Numbered from the stretch's first letter, positions 35,413-43,927 are shown. The stretch is DNA of 64,000 nt from C-114 sp963719285 (GCA_963719285.1 CAVRBO010000001.1:930001-994000); one strand, 5' to 3'. Notes: generated from the sequence alone by a model not told the origin. Translations and numbers: made by a program.

Positions 35413-37068
35413 TCAGTTGAGCTTGATCTGGGTGCCCTTGATGGTCACGTTGCCACCGCTCGCCGAGAGCTCGACGCCCTGGCCCTCGAGCTTGAGCGTG
35501 CCGGTGGCGGAGACCTTCAGGTCGCCCGATGCGGTGACGTTCAGGTCGCCCTGGCTTTCGATCTCGATCTTGCTGTTGGCGGCATCCCAGGTCATCTTGT
35601 TGCCGGCCGAATCGGTGATGACGATGGACTTGGAACTGTCGGAATCGTCGAGCAGGATCGTGTGGCCGATGCGCGTCTTGAGCATCCGCTGCTGGACAGC
35701 ACCATCGCCGGAGATGGCGTCGCCGCCGAGGGGTGTGGCATCGACACCGTTCCACAACGAGCCGATGACGATCGGCCGGTTGGGATCGCCGCGCTCGAAG
35801 AGGACGACCACCTCGTCGTCCCGTTCGGGAACGAGCTGGAGACCCCGATCGGGCCCGGCCATCGGGCTGGCCAGGCGCGCCCACGCGGATTCTTCGGAGT
35901 CCGAGAGCCAGGGAAACCTGACCTTGACCTTGCCCTCGTTGTCCTCGTCCTTGACGTTCGTGACGATGCCGATGACCGGTCCGAGCCGGCGCGGATCGGA
36001 CCGGACCCCGCCCGAGGCGAGCTCGATGAGCGTGCCGCGACGCCGCCCGCGCACGGCGAACCGGGTTTCGTAGCCGACCCCGGGCACGATGCTGTGGATG
36101 GTGGACGTCACGTCGTAGGTGCCCGAAAGCCGCTCGCCGAAGCCGGTGACCTTCACCCGCGAGCCCGCCCGGATGGCTGGGTCGCCGTGGGCGACACCGT
36201 CGGCCCGAACGATCCCGCTCGTGACGTGATCGAGCGCGGCATGGCCGAGCGCCTCGGCCTCCGACGTGTCCCGGACCGGCAGGTCGGTCATCAGGGCCGT
36301 CGCCTGGCCGAAGGCGGACGAGCGGATCTGGCCGGCGTCGACGCCGTTGTCGGGCGCGGTGTCGCTGTCCGACACGGTCGAGCTGATCGCCTCTTTCTGC
36401 TTCGGGTCCCAGCCACGGACCTCGACCTCGCTCACCTGGTCGGCGGCCGACATGCGAACCGAGAACGAGAGCAGACCGCTGTCCCACGCGAGCTCGACCG
36501 GCTCGCCTTCCGGCTCGGGCTTCCGGAACCGGATCGTTTCGTCGTCGACCGACAGCTCCAACCCGGTCAGCAGCGCGCGCTCGGCCAGGAACGCGTAGTC
36601 GGTCTGGTTGTCCTGGATCAGATAATCATGCTGCGCATCGGCCCCGTCGATGTCGGTCTGCAGGCCGGCGTCGCTCGCGATCCGGCTCACGATGTCGCCG
36701 TCGGACATCTCCTGGAACGTGCGCACGTGCCGGCCGCGATGGAGCCTGTGCGACCGGTCGAACGCCTGGATGACGACCCGGCTCGTCCCCGGGCGCTGCT
36801 CGAGCTCCAGCGCGACGATCTCGCCGATGCCGACGCGTTTGCGGTCGTCGTCCTCGCCGATGAGGACCTCGAGTTCCGTGCCGACGGCGAGTGACGCATG
36901 ATCGATCCACTCCAGGCCCAGGTCGGACAGCATCACGGTCATCACGGTCGGCAAATTCAGGTTGTCCTCGACGATCACTTCCTCGATCAATTCAAGCATC
37001 CCATCGGGCGCGTCGGTGCCCCCGAACTTCAAGGTGCACCGATCGACCAGCAGCGACGCGACGGGCAT
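35413..37068 (-). CDS. CIS central spike, VgrG/gpD-gpV fusion-like (Afp8/Pvc8 type)
   Basis: A 551-residue spike protein. The N-terminal ~370 residues resemble the phage late-control D (gp27-like) hub with FDRSHRLHRGRHVRTFQEMSD, split here by position: FDRSHRLHRG at about 100 and YETRFAV near 340. An OB-fold follows (GPVIGIVTNVKDEDNEGKVK, RFPWLSDSEE, ERDDEVVVLFERGDPNRP, VIGSLWNG), the typical VgrG/gp5 core. The C-terminal ~110 residues (SIVITDSAGNKMTWD, GDLNVTASGDLKVSATG) form the repeated beta-prism needle. No effector extension is fused to the end (TIKGTQIKLN). It sits at the particle tip; no PAAR gene follows. Confidence 0.93.
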   Translation of the reverse strand: MPVASLLVDRCTLKFGGTDAPDGMLELIEEVIVEDNLNLPTVMTVMLSDLGLEWIDHASLAVGTELEVLIGEDDDRKRVGIGEIVALELEQRPGTSRVVIQAFDRSHRLHRGRHVRTFQEMSDGDIVSRIASDAGLQTDIDGADAQHDYLIQDNQTDYAFLAERALLTGLELSVDDETIRFRKPEPEGEPVELAWDSGLLSFSVRMSAADQVSEVEVRGWDPKQKEAISSTVSDSDTAPDNGVDAGQIRSSAFGQATALMTDLPVRDTSEAEALGHAALDHVTSGIVRADGVAHGDPAIRAGSRVKVTGFGERLSGTYDVTSTIHSIVPGVGYETRFAVRGRRRGTLIELASGGVRSDPRRLGPVIGIVTNVKDEDNEGKVKVRFPWLSDSEESAWARLASPMAGPDRGLQLVPERDDEVVVLFERGDPNRPIVIGSLWNGVDATPLGGDAISGDGAVQQRMLKTRIGHTILLDDSDSSKSIVITDSAGNKMTWDAANSKIEIESQGDLNVTASGDLKVSATGTLKLEGQGVELSASGGNVTIKGTQIKLN

Positions 37069-37069
37069 G

Positions 37070-37777
37070 TCAGGCGAGCGCCTTCAGGTCATCGATACTG
37101 GCCGGCAGCAGGATCGCGTCGCCGGCCTGGATCCTCATGGGATCGTCGATCCCATTGAAGGCGGCCAGGGCGCGCCACAGGCCGGTCCGGCCGAAGTTCG
37201 CGTAGGCGACCTGGTCGAGCGTCTCGCGCGGCGCGAGCCGATGGACCCGCTCTCCCGTCCGTCCGCCCGACGTCGGGTTCTGAGTCGGGAATGCGTTCTC
37301 GTCGGCGATCTGCATGAACGTCACGTCGACCGAGGCCCGGACGGGCGTTCCGTCGTCGAGGAACATGCTGAACCGGCTGATGACCTTCTGGACGACCGCA
37401 TCGAACGACAGGTAGTTGCCCCAGTGGAACCGGACCGTCGGCGGGCGACCCTGGAACGAGTTCGATGGCGCGTCGCCGCCGTTGGCACTGCTCCGACGAC
37501 CCTTGAGGTCCTTGTTGACCTTGGTGAGCTCGGTCAGCCTGTTGATGATCTTGGCGACGTTCTGGCCATCCTCCGTTCCGTCGAACAGGAGGGTCACCGC
37601 CAGCGTCGCCGGGACTCCACTGGCGAAGGACACTTCGGGCAGGTTCTGACCGTTCGTGTGATGGAGGTTCCAGGTGTTGCTCTTCGTGTAGGTGATCTGG
37701 TCGGGGTTGAACATCGCCGTGATCTCGGCCGTGTTCCCTCCCTCCAGGGGCTTGATGTAGGCCATCTCGAGGCTCAT
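37070..37777 (-). CDS. CIS hub/tube-adaptor protein with LysM domain (Afp7 type)
   Basis: A 235-residue protein. The N-terminal ~170 residues are the CIS_tube-like fold (ITAMFNPDQITYTKSNTWN, FASGVPATLAVTLLFDGTE, FRFHWGN-like VRFHWGNYLSFDAVVQ, PVRASVDVTFMQIAD). The C-terminus is a LysM (RLAPRETLDQVAYANFGRTG, NGIDDPMRIQAGDAILLP). In AFP and R-type particles this protein joins the tube to the spike hub. It starts four bases inside the end of the repeat-protein gene and ends one base before the spike ATG. Confidence 0.93.
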   Translation of the reverse strand: MSLEMAYIKPLEGGNTAEITAMFNPDQITYTKSNTWNLHHTNGQNLPEVSFASGVPATLAVTLLFDGTEDGQNVAKIINRLTELTKVNKDLKGRRSSANGGDAPSNSFQGRPPTVRFHWGNYLSFDAVVQKVISRFSMFLDDGTPVRASVDVTFMQIADENAFPTQNPTSGGRTGERVHRLAPRETLDQVAYANFGRTGLWRALAAFNGIDDPMRIQAGDAILLPASIDDLKALA

Positions 37778-40269
37778 CGCAACAGTCCTCCCAAGCCGCC
37801 CATGCGCTCACGTTCCTCGAGCATGCGCCGCTGGACGGCGTGCACGAGATCGCGCTCCTCCCGGCGCCGGCGCTGGTCCCTGCCGACGGGCAGGGTCCGA
37901 TCCTCACTCGCCGCCTGCTCGCCGGGTTCAGCCCCGTGGGTCTCGGAGGCGCCCTGGCCCGATCCCGGGATCCACTCACCGACGTGCACTCGGGATCCGA
38001 AATCCGGCGATGGGCTGGCCGCAGTGCCGGGGAGAGAGAAGGTCGCCGGCGGTCCGGGTGTGAAGGCGAGCGGGGCAAACGCCGGTTCCGGAGGCGCGCC
38101 GCTCTCTCGGTCGGGACCCTCGGTCGGGGTCGGGCCGGGCCCTTCTCCTTCGTCGATCCGGGTGACAACCTCGGGCGCTCGGGCAGCCAGGTGCTCCCCG
38201 GGTGCCTCGGCCGCGGTCGCTGGGCGCGCGGCGCTCGCCTGCAGCCCGCCGATCAACGTCGCCAGCGGGCTGTCAGCCTCGGCCTGGCCGGGACCACCTG
38301 CCGCCGCCTGACCGATCGCCTCGGCGATGCCGATCAGTCCGGGCGATCCGCTCCCGGCACCGCCGGGAGTCTCGGCGCCCGCGGGTCCTCCCGCCACGGT
38401 CGCTCCGCCGGCCGACGCCTGCGCTGAGGCGATCTCGGTGGCCGATCCGCCGGCAAGCAACTCGCGGATCGTGGGGCTCGTTCCCGGTCCGGCCGTGCCG
38501 GTACTCCGGTCCTCGAGACCCGACCCTTGGGGTGCACCGCCCTCGGGCACCGGGGTCGAGGCACGGAGCGCGGCGACCGATCCCTCGGGTCCGGGCTGCG
38601 ACGAGGATGGTGCCGTCTCGGCCAGCTCGGCCGCACCGCCACCGGCGGCCCGTTCGACCGCGGCGAGATGGCCGACCGCGCCTTCGGCCAGCTCCGTGCC
38701 GTGGTCGACGGTCGAGCGGGCGAGCGTCTCGCCGTGGGCGAGGGCCTGTCCGGCGAGCGTCTCGCCGTGGCTCGTGGCGGCCTGGCCGAGCGCCTCCGCG
38801 TGGGCGGCCGCCTCGCCGGCCAGGGATTCGCCATGGTCGACGACGGACCGCTCCATCGCGCCGAGGTGGCCGGCCGCGGTCTCGGCCAGCTGGGCCGCAC
38901 CGCCGCCGGTGGCCTGTTCGATCGCGCCGAGATGGCCGCTCGCCTCCCCCGCCAGGGTCTGGGCGTGGGTCACCGCGGCGTCGCCCAGGGCGGCCGCCTG
39001 GGTCGTCGCCTCGCTCGCCAGGTCGCCGGCATGGCCGACCGCGGCCTGCTCGAGCGCCTCCGCGTGGGCGGCCGTCTCACCGGCCAGGGATTCGCCATGG
39101 TCGACGACGGACCGCTCCATCGCGCCGAGGTGCCCGGCCGCGGTCTCGGCCAGCTCGGCCGCACCGCCACCGGCGGCCCGTTCGACCGCGGCGAGATGGC
39201 CGACCGCGCCTTCGGCCAGCTCCGTGCCGTGGTCGACGGTCGAGCGGGCGAGCGTCTCGCCGTGGGCGAGGGCCTGTCCGGCGAGCGTCTCGCCGTGGCT
39301 CGTGGCGGCCTGGCCGAGCGCCTCCGCGTGGGCGGCCGCCTCGCCGGCCAGGGATTCGCCATGGTCGACGACGGACCGCTCCATCGCGCCGAGGTGGCCG
39401 GCCGCGGTCTCGGCCAGCTGGGCCGCACCGCCGCCGGTGGCCTGTTCGATCGCGCCGAGATGGCCGCTCGCCTCCCCCGCCAGGGTCTGGGCGTGGGTCA
39501 CCGCGGCGTCGCCCAGGGCGGCCGCCTGGGTCGTCGCCTCGCTCGCCAGGTCGCCGGCATGGCCGACCGCGGCCTGCTCGAGCGCCTCCGCGTGGGCGGC
39601 CGTCTCACCGGCCAGGGATTCGCCATGGTCGACGACGGACCGCTCCATCGCGCCGAGGTGCCCGGCCGCGGTCTCGGCCAGCTCGGCCGCACCGCCACCG
39701 GCGGCCCGTTCGACCGCGGCGAGATGGCCGACCGCGCCTTCGGCCAGCTCCGTGCCGTGGTCGACGGTCGAGCGGGCGAGCGTCTCGCCGTGGGCGAGGG
39801 CCTGTCCGGCGAGCGTCTCGCCGTGGCTCGTGGCGGCCTGGCCGAGCGCCTCCGCGTGGGCGGCCGCCTCGCCGGCCAGGGATTCGCCATGGTCGACGAC
39901 GGACCGCTCCATCGCGCCGAGGTGGCCGGCCGCGGTCTCGGCCAGCTGGGCCGCACCGCCGCCGGTGGCCTGTTCGATCGCGCCGAGATGGCCGCTCGCC
40001 TCCCCCGCCAGGGTCTGGGCGTGGGTCACCGCGGCGTCGCCCAGGGCGGCCGCCTGGGTCGTCGCCTCGCTCGCCAGGTCGCCGGCATGGCCGACCGCGG
40101 CCTGCTCGAGCGCCTCCGCGTGGGCGGCCGTCTCACCGGCCAGCCGGAGGCTTGCGTCCGCGAGGTCGCGGCTCGGACCGGCCAGCTCGTCCGCTATCCC
40201 GCGCGCCCGCGCGAAGATGTCGTCCGCGAGTCGGCTGGCCTCGTCGAGGATGTCCCGGGGATCCGCCAC
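37774..40269 (-). CDS. Giant hendecad-repeat coiled-coil protein, candidate CIS tape measure
   Basis: An 831-residue protein in the position between the third tube protein and the LysM hub. Residues 43-553 are built entirely of 11-residue repeats whose first residue is nearly always His (HGESLAGEAAA, HAEALGQAATS, HLGAMERSVVD). Sixteen of these form a 176-residue unit present three times, the last lacking its final 17 residues. Eleven-residue periodicity fits a long, almost straight helical coiled coil. The C-terminal ~280 residues are low complexity (Gly, Ala, Pro, Ser) and end in a charged helix (RRRREERDLVHAVQRRMLEE). A long helical protein in a tail operon suggests a tape measure that sets tube length; no sequence family was recognised. 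Flexible linker or scaffold roles are alternatives. Confidence 0.7.
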   Translation of the reverse strand: MADPRDILDEASRLADDIFARARGIADELAGPSRDLADASLRLAGETAAHAEALEQAAVGHAGDLASEATTQAAALGDAAVTHAQTLAGEASGHLGAIEQATGGGAAQLAETAAGHLGAMERSVVDHGESLAGEAAAHAEALGQAATSHGETLAGQALAHGETLARSTVDHGTELAEGAVGHLAAVERAAGGGAAELAETAAGHLGAMERSVVDHGESLAGETAAHAEALEQAAVGHAGDLASEATTQAAALGDAAVTHAQTLAGEASGHLGAIEQATGGGAAQLAETAAGHLGAMERSVVDHGESLAGEAAAHAEALGQAATSHGETLAGQALAHGETLARSTVDHGTELAEGAVGHLAAVERAAGGGAAELAETAAGHLGAMERSVVDHGESLAGETAAHAEALEQAAVGHAGDLASEATTQAAALGDAAVTHAQTLAGEASGHLGAIEQATGGGAAQLAETAAGHLGAMERSVVDHGESLAGEAAAHAEALGQAATSHGETLAGQALAHGETLARSTVDHGTELAEGAVGHLAAVERAAGGGAAELAETAPSSSQPGPEGSVAALRASTPVPEGGAPQGSGLEDRSTGTAGPGTSPTIRELLAGGSATEIASAQASAGGATVAGGPAGAETPGGAGSGSPGLIGIAEAIGQAAAGGPGQAEADSPLATLIGGLQASAARPATAAEAPGEHLAARAPEVVTRIDEGEGPGPTPTEGPDRESGAPPEPAFAPLAFTPGPPATFSLPGTAASPSPDFGSRVHVGEWIPGSGQGASETHGAEPGEQAASEDRTLPVGRDQRRRREERDLVHAVQRRMLEERERMGGLGGLLR
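38611..40143. repeat. Three tandem copies of a 528-bp coding repeat
   Basis: The period is 528 bp (176 codons): segments starting near 39087, 39615 and 40143 (minus-strand reading) are the same, the first-read copy bordering unique N-terminal sequence and the last-read copy ending 51 bp short. By eye I found no base difference where copies align, including third codon positions. Each unit itself consists of sixteen diverged 33-bp repeats. Identity at silent sites points to recent duplication or gene conversion. Copy number in an assembly of short reads may be wrong. Confidence 0.9.
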
Positions 40270-40270
40270 C

Positions 40271-40750
40271 TCAGATCACCCGCTCGATGCCCTTGTGGGT
40301 CAGCTCGATCGTCTCGAACGCGAGCAGGGTGCTGTGCGTGTCGAGGAGGGGGCCGTTGTACTTGACCGGGAATGCGCCGGTGAACGTCCAGGTCGCCACG
40401 GGTGAGGGCGACTCACCGTTCATGAGCGTGATCATGCCGTCCGAGCGGGCCTGACCGATCTTGCCGATCTTGACGCTGTCGAACCAGTCGAAGAAGGCCG
40501 TTTCCTTGAGGGCGACGACGCCTTGCAACACCAGGTTCGGCCAGCTCTTCCTGCCGGGCAGCATCCGGTACTGGCCGGAGGCGCCGCCCTCCCAGATGGG
40601 GGTGGTCTCCATGGTCTGGTCGAGTCCCTTGATCGATCGGCACAGCAGCCAGGTGGACACACCCCACACGGGGACGTAGCCGACCGGCGGATCCACGAGG
40701 ACCTCGAACCAATGGGCGCCCGATCCATCGACCAGGCTGCGTTCGCTCAT
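40271..40750 (-). CDS. CIS tube protein, gp19-like paralogue 3 (Afp5-like)
   Basis: A 159-residue T4 gp19/tube-fold protein: GAHWFEVLVDPPVGYVPVWG start, a conserved GLDQTMETTPIWEGG loop, NLVLQGVVALKETAFFDWFD and a final SPVATWTFTGAFPVKYNGPL with LAFETIELTHKGIERV, the end strand typical of tube proteins (IELxHxGI). It is separate from the two tube genes behind the sheath and lies next to the LysM hub side, as Afp5 does. It probably forms the first tube ring on the baseplate. It ends one base before the repeat-protein ATG. Confidence 0.85.
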   Translation of the reverse strand: MSERSLVDGSGAHWFEVLVDPPVGYVPVWGVSTWLLCRSIKGLDQTMETTPIWEGGASGQYRMLPGRKSWPNLVLQGVVALKETAFFDWFDSVKIGKIGQARSDGMITLMNGESPSPVATWTFTGAFPVKYNGPLLDTHSTLLAFETIELTHKGIERVI

Positions 40751-40753
40751 GGG

Positions 40754-41008
40754 TCAGCGCCGCCGGTGGTTGAGCTCTTCGTGGAGCTCCAGCAGGCGGG
40801 CGCGACGCTCGGCGTCCGTGCTCATCCGGGGCGCCGGCGGTGCGGTCGGCACGGATACGCCGGCCGCCGGCGCAGCCGCGCCCGGTGCGGACTCGGCGCG
40901 TCCGGCGGCCGCGAGCCAGAGGCGCCGCTCGGCGCCGGGCATGGACATGAGCGTCTCGTAGCTCCAACCGAAGCTCTTCGCCAGGCTGGCCACCTCCTCC
41001 ACGGTCAC
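40754..41008 (-). CDS. Small CIS protein, DUF6760-like
   Basis: An 84-residue peptide starting at a GTG that overlaps the TGA of the upstream gene (GTGA). The core VTVEEVASLAKSFGWSYETL and ERRLWLAAAG matches the short DUF6760-type peptides found between tube genes in extracellular CIS loci (pattern of a helix, WSYxExMxL, ERRxW). A C-terminal extension (about 50 residues, Ala/Pro-rich, then ERRARLLELHEELNHRRR) is helical and basic. The role is unknown; by position it may be part of a tail-assembly chaperone pair. Confidence 0.65.
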   Translation of the reverse strand: MTVEEVASLAKSFGWSYETLMSMPGAERRLWLAAAGRAESAPGAAAPAAGVSVPTAPPAPRMSTDAERRARLLELHEELNHRRR

Positions 41009-41430
41009 GTGCGAGGGGTGGCCGGCGCTCCCCCCAGGCCACCGACCTCCGGCGGAAGGAGCTCCCCGCAATGGGGACACACGGGCTTCGCCTCGAGGGG
41101 GTCGAGGTTGAGCCGGCGATACAGGCGCTGGAGATAGCTGAAGTCCGAGGCGTAGAGACCCTCGACGACCTCGGGCGTGACGGCTGGCACGGTGCCGAGC
41201 CGGGTCACGACCCGAGCGAGGAGGAGGACCACGAGATACGCCCGGTTGCGGGCGACCCGCGGATCCGTGAGCGGCGCCAGCTCGTCGCGAGCCGTGGCCA
41301 GGCGCATCCGGCCGTCCCGGTGGACGGTCCCGGCTGCGTCGAGATAGCCCTGGGGCAGGCTGAAGTGGACCTCGCTCGCGAGGACCCCTCCGACGCCCGC
41401 GACCTCCGCCGGGTCAGCCATGGCCACCAT
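41005..41430 (-). CDS. CIS tail-assembly-chaperone-like protein (Mu gp41 type)
   Basis: A 141-residue protein with the pattern SEVHFSLPQGYLDAAGTVHR, GRMRLATARDELAPLTDPRV, ARNRAYLVVLLLARVVTRLG and EGLYASDFSYLQRLYRRLN, which is shared with proteins of unknown role after the tube genes of many CIS and Mu-like tails (tail assembly chaperone group). A CPHCG motif (CxxC) at about residue 120 may bind a metal with partners or be structural. It starts at the ATG at 41430; a second ATG three codons later is equally plausible. It is cotranslated with the DUF6760-like peptide. Confidence 0.7.
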   Translation of the reverse strand: MVAMADPAEVAGVGGVLASEVHFSLPQGYLDAAGTVHRDGRMRLATARDELAPLTDPRVARNRAYLVVLLLARVVTRLGTVPAVTPEVVEGLYASDFSYLQRLYRRLNLDPLEAKPVCPHCGELLPPEVGGLGGAPATPRT

Positions 41431-41433
41431 GGC

Positions 41434-41877
41434 TCAGACCCACTCGAATTTCACGGATTCGCACTGGAAGACCACGGTCTCGACCCACAGGATGCTCTTC
41501 TGGATCGACAGGTCGCTGGCGCTCCACTTGGACGGCCAGGCGTCCGACAGGACGACGATGAGGACGGGCTTCTTGGACGTGTCCCAGAAGGTGATGGTGC
41601 AGTCGGCGCGGGCGGACCCGATCTCCCCTTCCTGGATCTTCTTGAGGCCGGCCCACCACGGCCCTTCGGCCTGGAGCTGCTCCATGTACCCGGCCGACAG
41701 GGTCACCGGGTAGCAGCCGTACTTGCCGGGGATCTTGAGGATCTTGGGGCTGCCCTTCTCCGAGGACACGTTCTGCTCGAGGACCTTCGTGTCGCTCCTG
41801 ATGCCGGTGATCCTCGAGAAGACCCCGGCCGCGGCACCCCAGTTGACGGTGATGGCGTATCCGCCGAGTACTGGCAT
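41434..41877 (-). CDS. CIS tube protein, gp19-like paralogue 2
   Basis: A 147-residue tube-fold protein (ITVNWGAAAGVFSRITGIRS, EQNVSSEKGSPKILKIPGKY, WWAGLKKIQEGEIGSARADC, ILWVETVVFQCESVKFEWV). It differs strongly from the preceding tube gene, so they are not a recent duplication. In AFP and PVC, several tube paralogues form the inner tube and its adapter rings. It starts three bases after the stop of tube paralogue 1 and ends three bases before the chaperone-like ATG. Confidence 0.85.
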   Translation of the reverse strand: MPVLGGYAITVNWGAAAGVFSRITGIRSDTKVLEQNVSSEKGSPKILKIPGKYGCYPVTLSAGYMEQLQAEGPWWAGLKKIQEGEIGSARADCTITFWDTSKKPVLIVVLSDAWPSKWSASDLSIQKSILWVETVVFQCESVKFEWV

Positions 41878-41880
41878 CGG

Positions 41881-42327
41881 CTACAACCTCGTTCGGGTGA
41901 TGCCCTCGTGGGCAAGGGTGACGTCGACCTGGATCCAGCCCTCACCGCCCTGGGGGACGCTCCCGACGGAGATGGCGGACGGCCAGGCGGCCTCGAGATC
42001 GAACGACATCACGGGCATGTGCGTGGCGTCCTGCATGATGATCGAGACGTGCTTGCGCTCCATCGTCCCGGCCTCGATCTTGTTGCGCCACATGCCGAGC
42101 TGGGCGGCCTTCTCGAGCTCCATGGTCGAAACCGTGACCGTCGAGTTCTTGTTGACGCCCGGGGAGCGGTGCGGGGCGCGGCCCGCACCGCCCCGCGCCT
42201 CGGCGTCCTCGAGGACGGCGACCTCGAACCCGATGCCGGTGACCGAGGTCATGGACATCGGTTCGAGCCCGTCGATGAGGACCTGGAAGTTCCCCATCGT
42301 GAGATCGGGGATCCGGGGAAGTGCCAT
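41881..42327 (-). CDS. CIS major tube protein candidate, gp19-like paralogue 1 (Afp1/Pvc1 type)
   Basis: A 148-residue protein with the classical tube signature: MGNFQVLIDGLEPMSMTSVT, KNSTVTVSTMELEKAAQLGM, WRNKIEAGTMERKHVSIIMQ and the final EGWIQVDVTLAHEGITRTRL. It lies directly behind the sheath gene and is preceded by a GGAGGT ribosome site at eight bases, suggesting strong translation as expected for the most abundant tube subunit. Confidence 0.9.
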   Translation of the reverse strand: MALPRIPDLTMGNFQVLIDGLEPMSMTSVTGIGFEVAVLEDAEARGGAGRAPHRSPGVNKNSTVTVSTMELEKAAQLGMWRNKIEAGTMERKHVSIIMQDATHMPVMSFDLEAAWPSAISVGSVPQGGEGWIQVDVTLAHEGITRTRL

Positions 42328-42371
42328 GGTTGTCTACCTCCGTTGGGTGACGATGGCGGCCGCGCGGGGCA

Positions 42372-43898
42372 TCAGCCCTCGCCGCCCCCGCCGCCCTCGC
42401 CGGGCGCGATCTGGCGGATGTTGAAGATCACGAACTCGGCCGGACGGACCGGGGCGAGCCCGATCTCGACGACGACCTGCCCCGCCTCGATCACGTCCTG
42501 GGGATTGGTCTCTGCGTCGCACTTGACGTAGAACGCCTCGTCCGGGGTCACCCCGAACAGCGCGCCGTCGCGCCAGACCCGGTTGAGGAACGCCGACGTG
42601 TTCCGTCGCAACTTGGCCCACAGGATGATGTCGTTCGGTTCGAAGACCGACCACTGCGTGCCCTGCATGATCGAGCTCTTGATGAAATTGAACAGGCGGC
42701 GCACGTTGAGGTACTTGAACTCGGGGTCGACCTGGGCGAGCGTGCGGGCGCCCCAGACGCGGACACCGCCGCGCGGGAAGACCCGGATGCAGTTGATGCC
42801 GGCCGGGTTGAGCAGGCCCTGCTCGGCGCTCGTCAGCTGGAGCTGGACGTCGAGCGCGCCGCGGACCGTCTCGTTGGCCGGGGCCTTGTGGACGCCGCGG
42901 GTGTCGTCGTTGCGGCCCCAGATCCCGCCGAGGTAACCCGACGGCGGCATGAACACCGGCTGTCGGCTCAGGGGATCGATGACCTTGACCCACGGGTAGT
43001 ACAGCGCGGCGTACGAGCTGTCGACCTTGAGCTGGTCGCGCCGCCAGTCGAAGACCTCCTGGGCGCCCAGGCCCGGGGGCGTGTCGAGGATGGCGACCCG
43101 GTCGGCCATCCGCTCGGCGTGCGACACCAGCGCCAGCTGGATGCCGATCGCCTGGTCCATCGAGATGGCACCCATCGCCTGCATCGGCATGACGTCGGGG
43201 GCGAGGACCATCGTGACTTCCTCGATCGCCTCGAGGCCGGCGACGCCGGTCCGATCCGCGACGTCGCCGGCGAAGGCGCTCGTCTCGACGTCGGCCGGAG
43301 CCGCATCGGCGGCGGCGAAGGCGTACGTCCCGTCGGCCGGCCGACGCTCGACGAGGCTGCCCTCCGTCGAGACCTCGTCGAGAGTGATGAGCTTGGACCG
43401 CGACTTCACCTCGGTGAGGACGTTGCCCTTGCCCTTCTTGAGCGTGACGTTGTCGTATTCCTCGGTCGCTCCCGCCGGCCCGTGGACGGTCAGCTTGAAC
43501 GTCTCCTCGGTCGGCTCGCTGGCCGGCCCGATGTCGACCGACACCTGGGCGGCCGGATCGATGGCGCGGGCGCGCAGGCTCTTGAGCGCGGGATTGGCGC
43601 CCGGCAGCAGCGCCTGCGGGGCGGGCACCGAGCTGTCGCTGTTGACCCGCACGATGTAGGCCCGGCCACCGCCGTTGTCGAAGTAGCCGTAGACGGACAG
43701 CGGGGTGGCGTAGCCGGACACGAACCCGCCGAACGTGCGCGAGTAGTCGCCCCAGTTGCTGACCATGGTGGCGACGCCGGTGGGACCCTTCTCGGTCATG
43801 CCGATGAACGCGGCGATCGCCGTGCCGACCCCTTCGATCGGCTTGCTTCCGCCCGGGAGCTCTTTGACGTAGACGCCTGGGGACTGATAGACGGCCAT
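42372..43898 (-). CDS. CIS contractile sheath protein (phage tail sheath family)
   Basis: A 508-residue sheath. The N-terminus VYQSPGVYVKELPGGSKPIE, GMTEKGPTG and FDNGGGRAYIVRV are diagnostic. The C-terminal domain carries GGVRVWGARTLAQVDPEF, KYLNVRRLFNFIKSSIMQGT, FEPNDIILWAKLRRNTSAFL and the end strand VVVEIGLAPVRPAEFVIFNI. The middle insertion (about 150-330) is likely surface exposed. It contracts to drive the tube through a membrane. Only one complete sheath gene is present, unlike the three of AFP. A near-perfect AAGGAGGT precedes the ATG at seven bases, fitting high expression. A relic of another sheath gene lies at 930-1034. Confidence 0.96.
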   Translation of the reverse strand: MAVYQSPGVYVKELPGGSKPIEGVGTAIAAFIGMTEKGPTGVATMVSNWGDYSRTFGGFVSGYATPLSVYGYFDNGGGRAYIVRVNSDSSVPAPQALLPGANPALKSLRARAIDPAAQVSVDIGPASEPTEETFKLTVHGPAGATEEYDNVTLKKGKGNVLTEVKSRSKLITLDEVSTEGSLVERRPADGTYAFAAADAAPADVETSAFAGDVADRTGVAGLEAIEEVTMVLAPDVMPMQAMGAISMDQAIGIQLALVSHAERMADRVAILDTPPGLGAQEVFDWRRDQLKVDSSYAALYYPWVKVIDPLSRQPVFMPPSGYLGGIWGRNDDTRGVHKAPANETVRGALDVQLQLTSAEQGLLNPAGINCIRVFPRGGVRVWGARTLAQVDPEFKYLNVRRLFNFIKSSIMQGTQWSVFEPNDIILWAKLRRNTSAFLNRVWRDGALFGVTPDEAFYVKCDAETNPQDVIEAGQVVVEIGLAPVRPAEFVIFNIRQIAPGEGGGGGEG

Positions 43899-43927
43899 CG
43901 GACCTCCTTGTGGACCTCCCTGGTTGA

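Noticed and set aside
35413..37068. An effector domain fused to the C-terminus of the VgrG-like spike.
   Set aside because: The protein ends in short beta-prism repeats, with no extra domain.
38611..40143. CRISPR-like or satellite repeat because of the dense regular repetition.
   Set aside because: The period is 33 bp within a 528-bp unit, always in frame, with no unique spacers; it is coding repeat.
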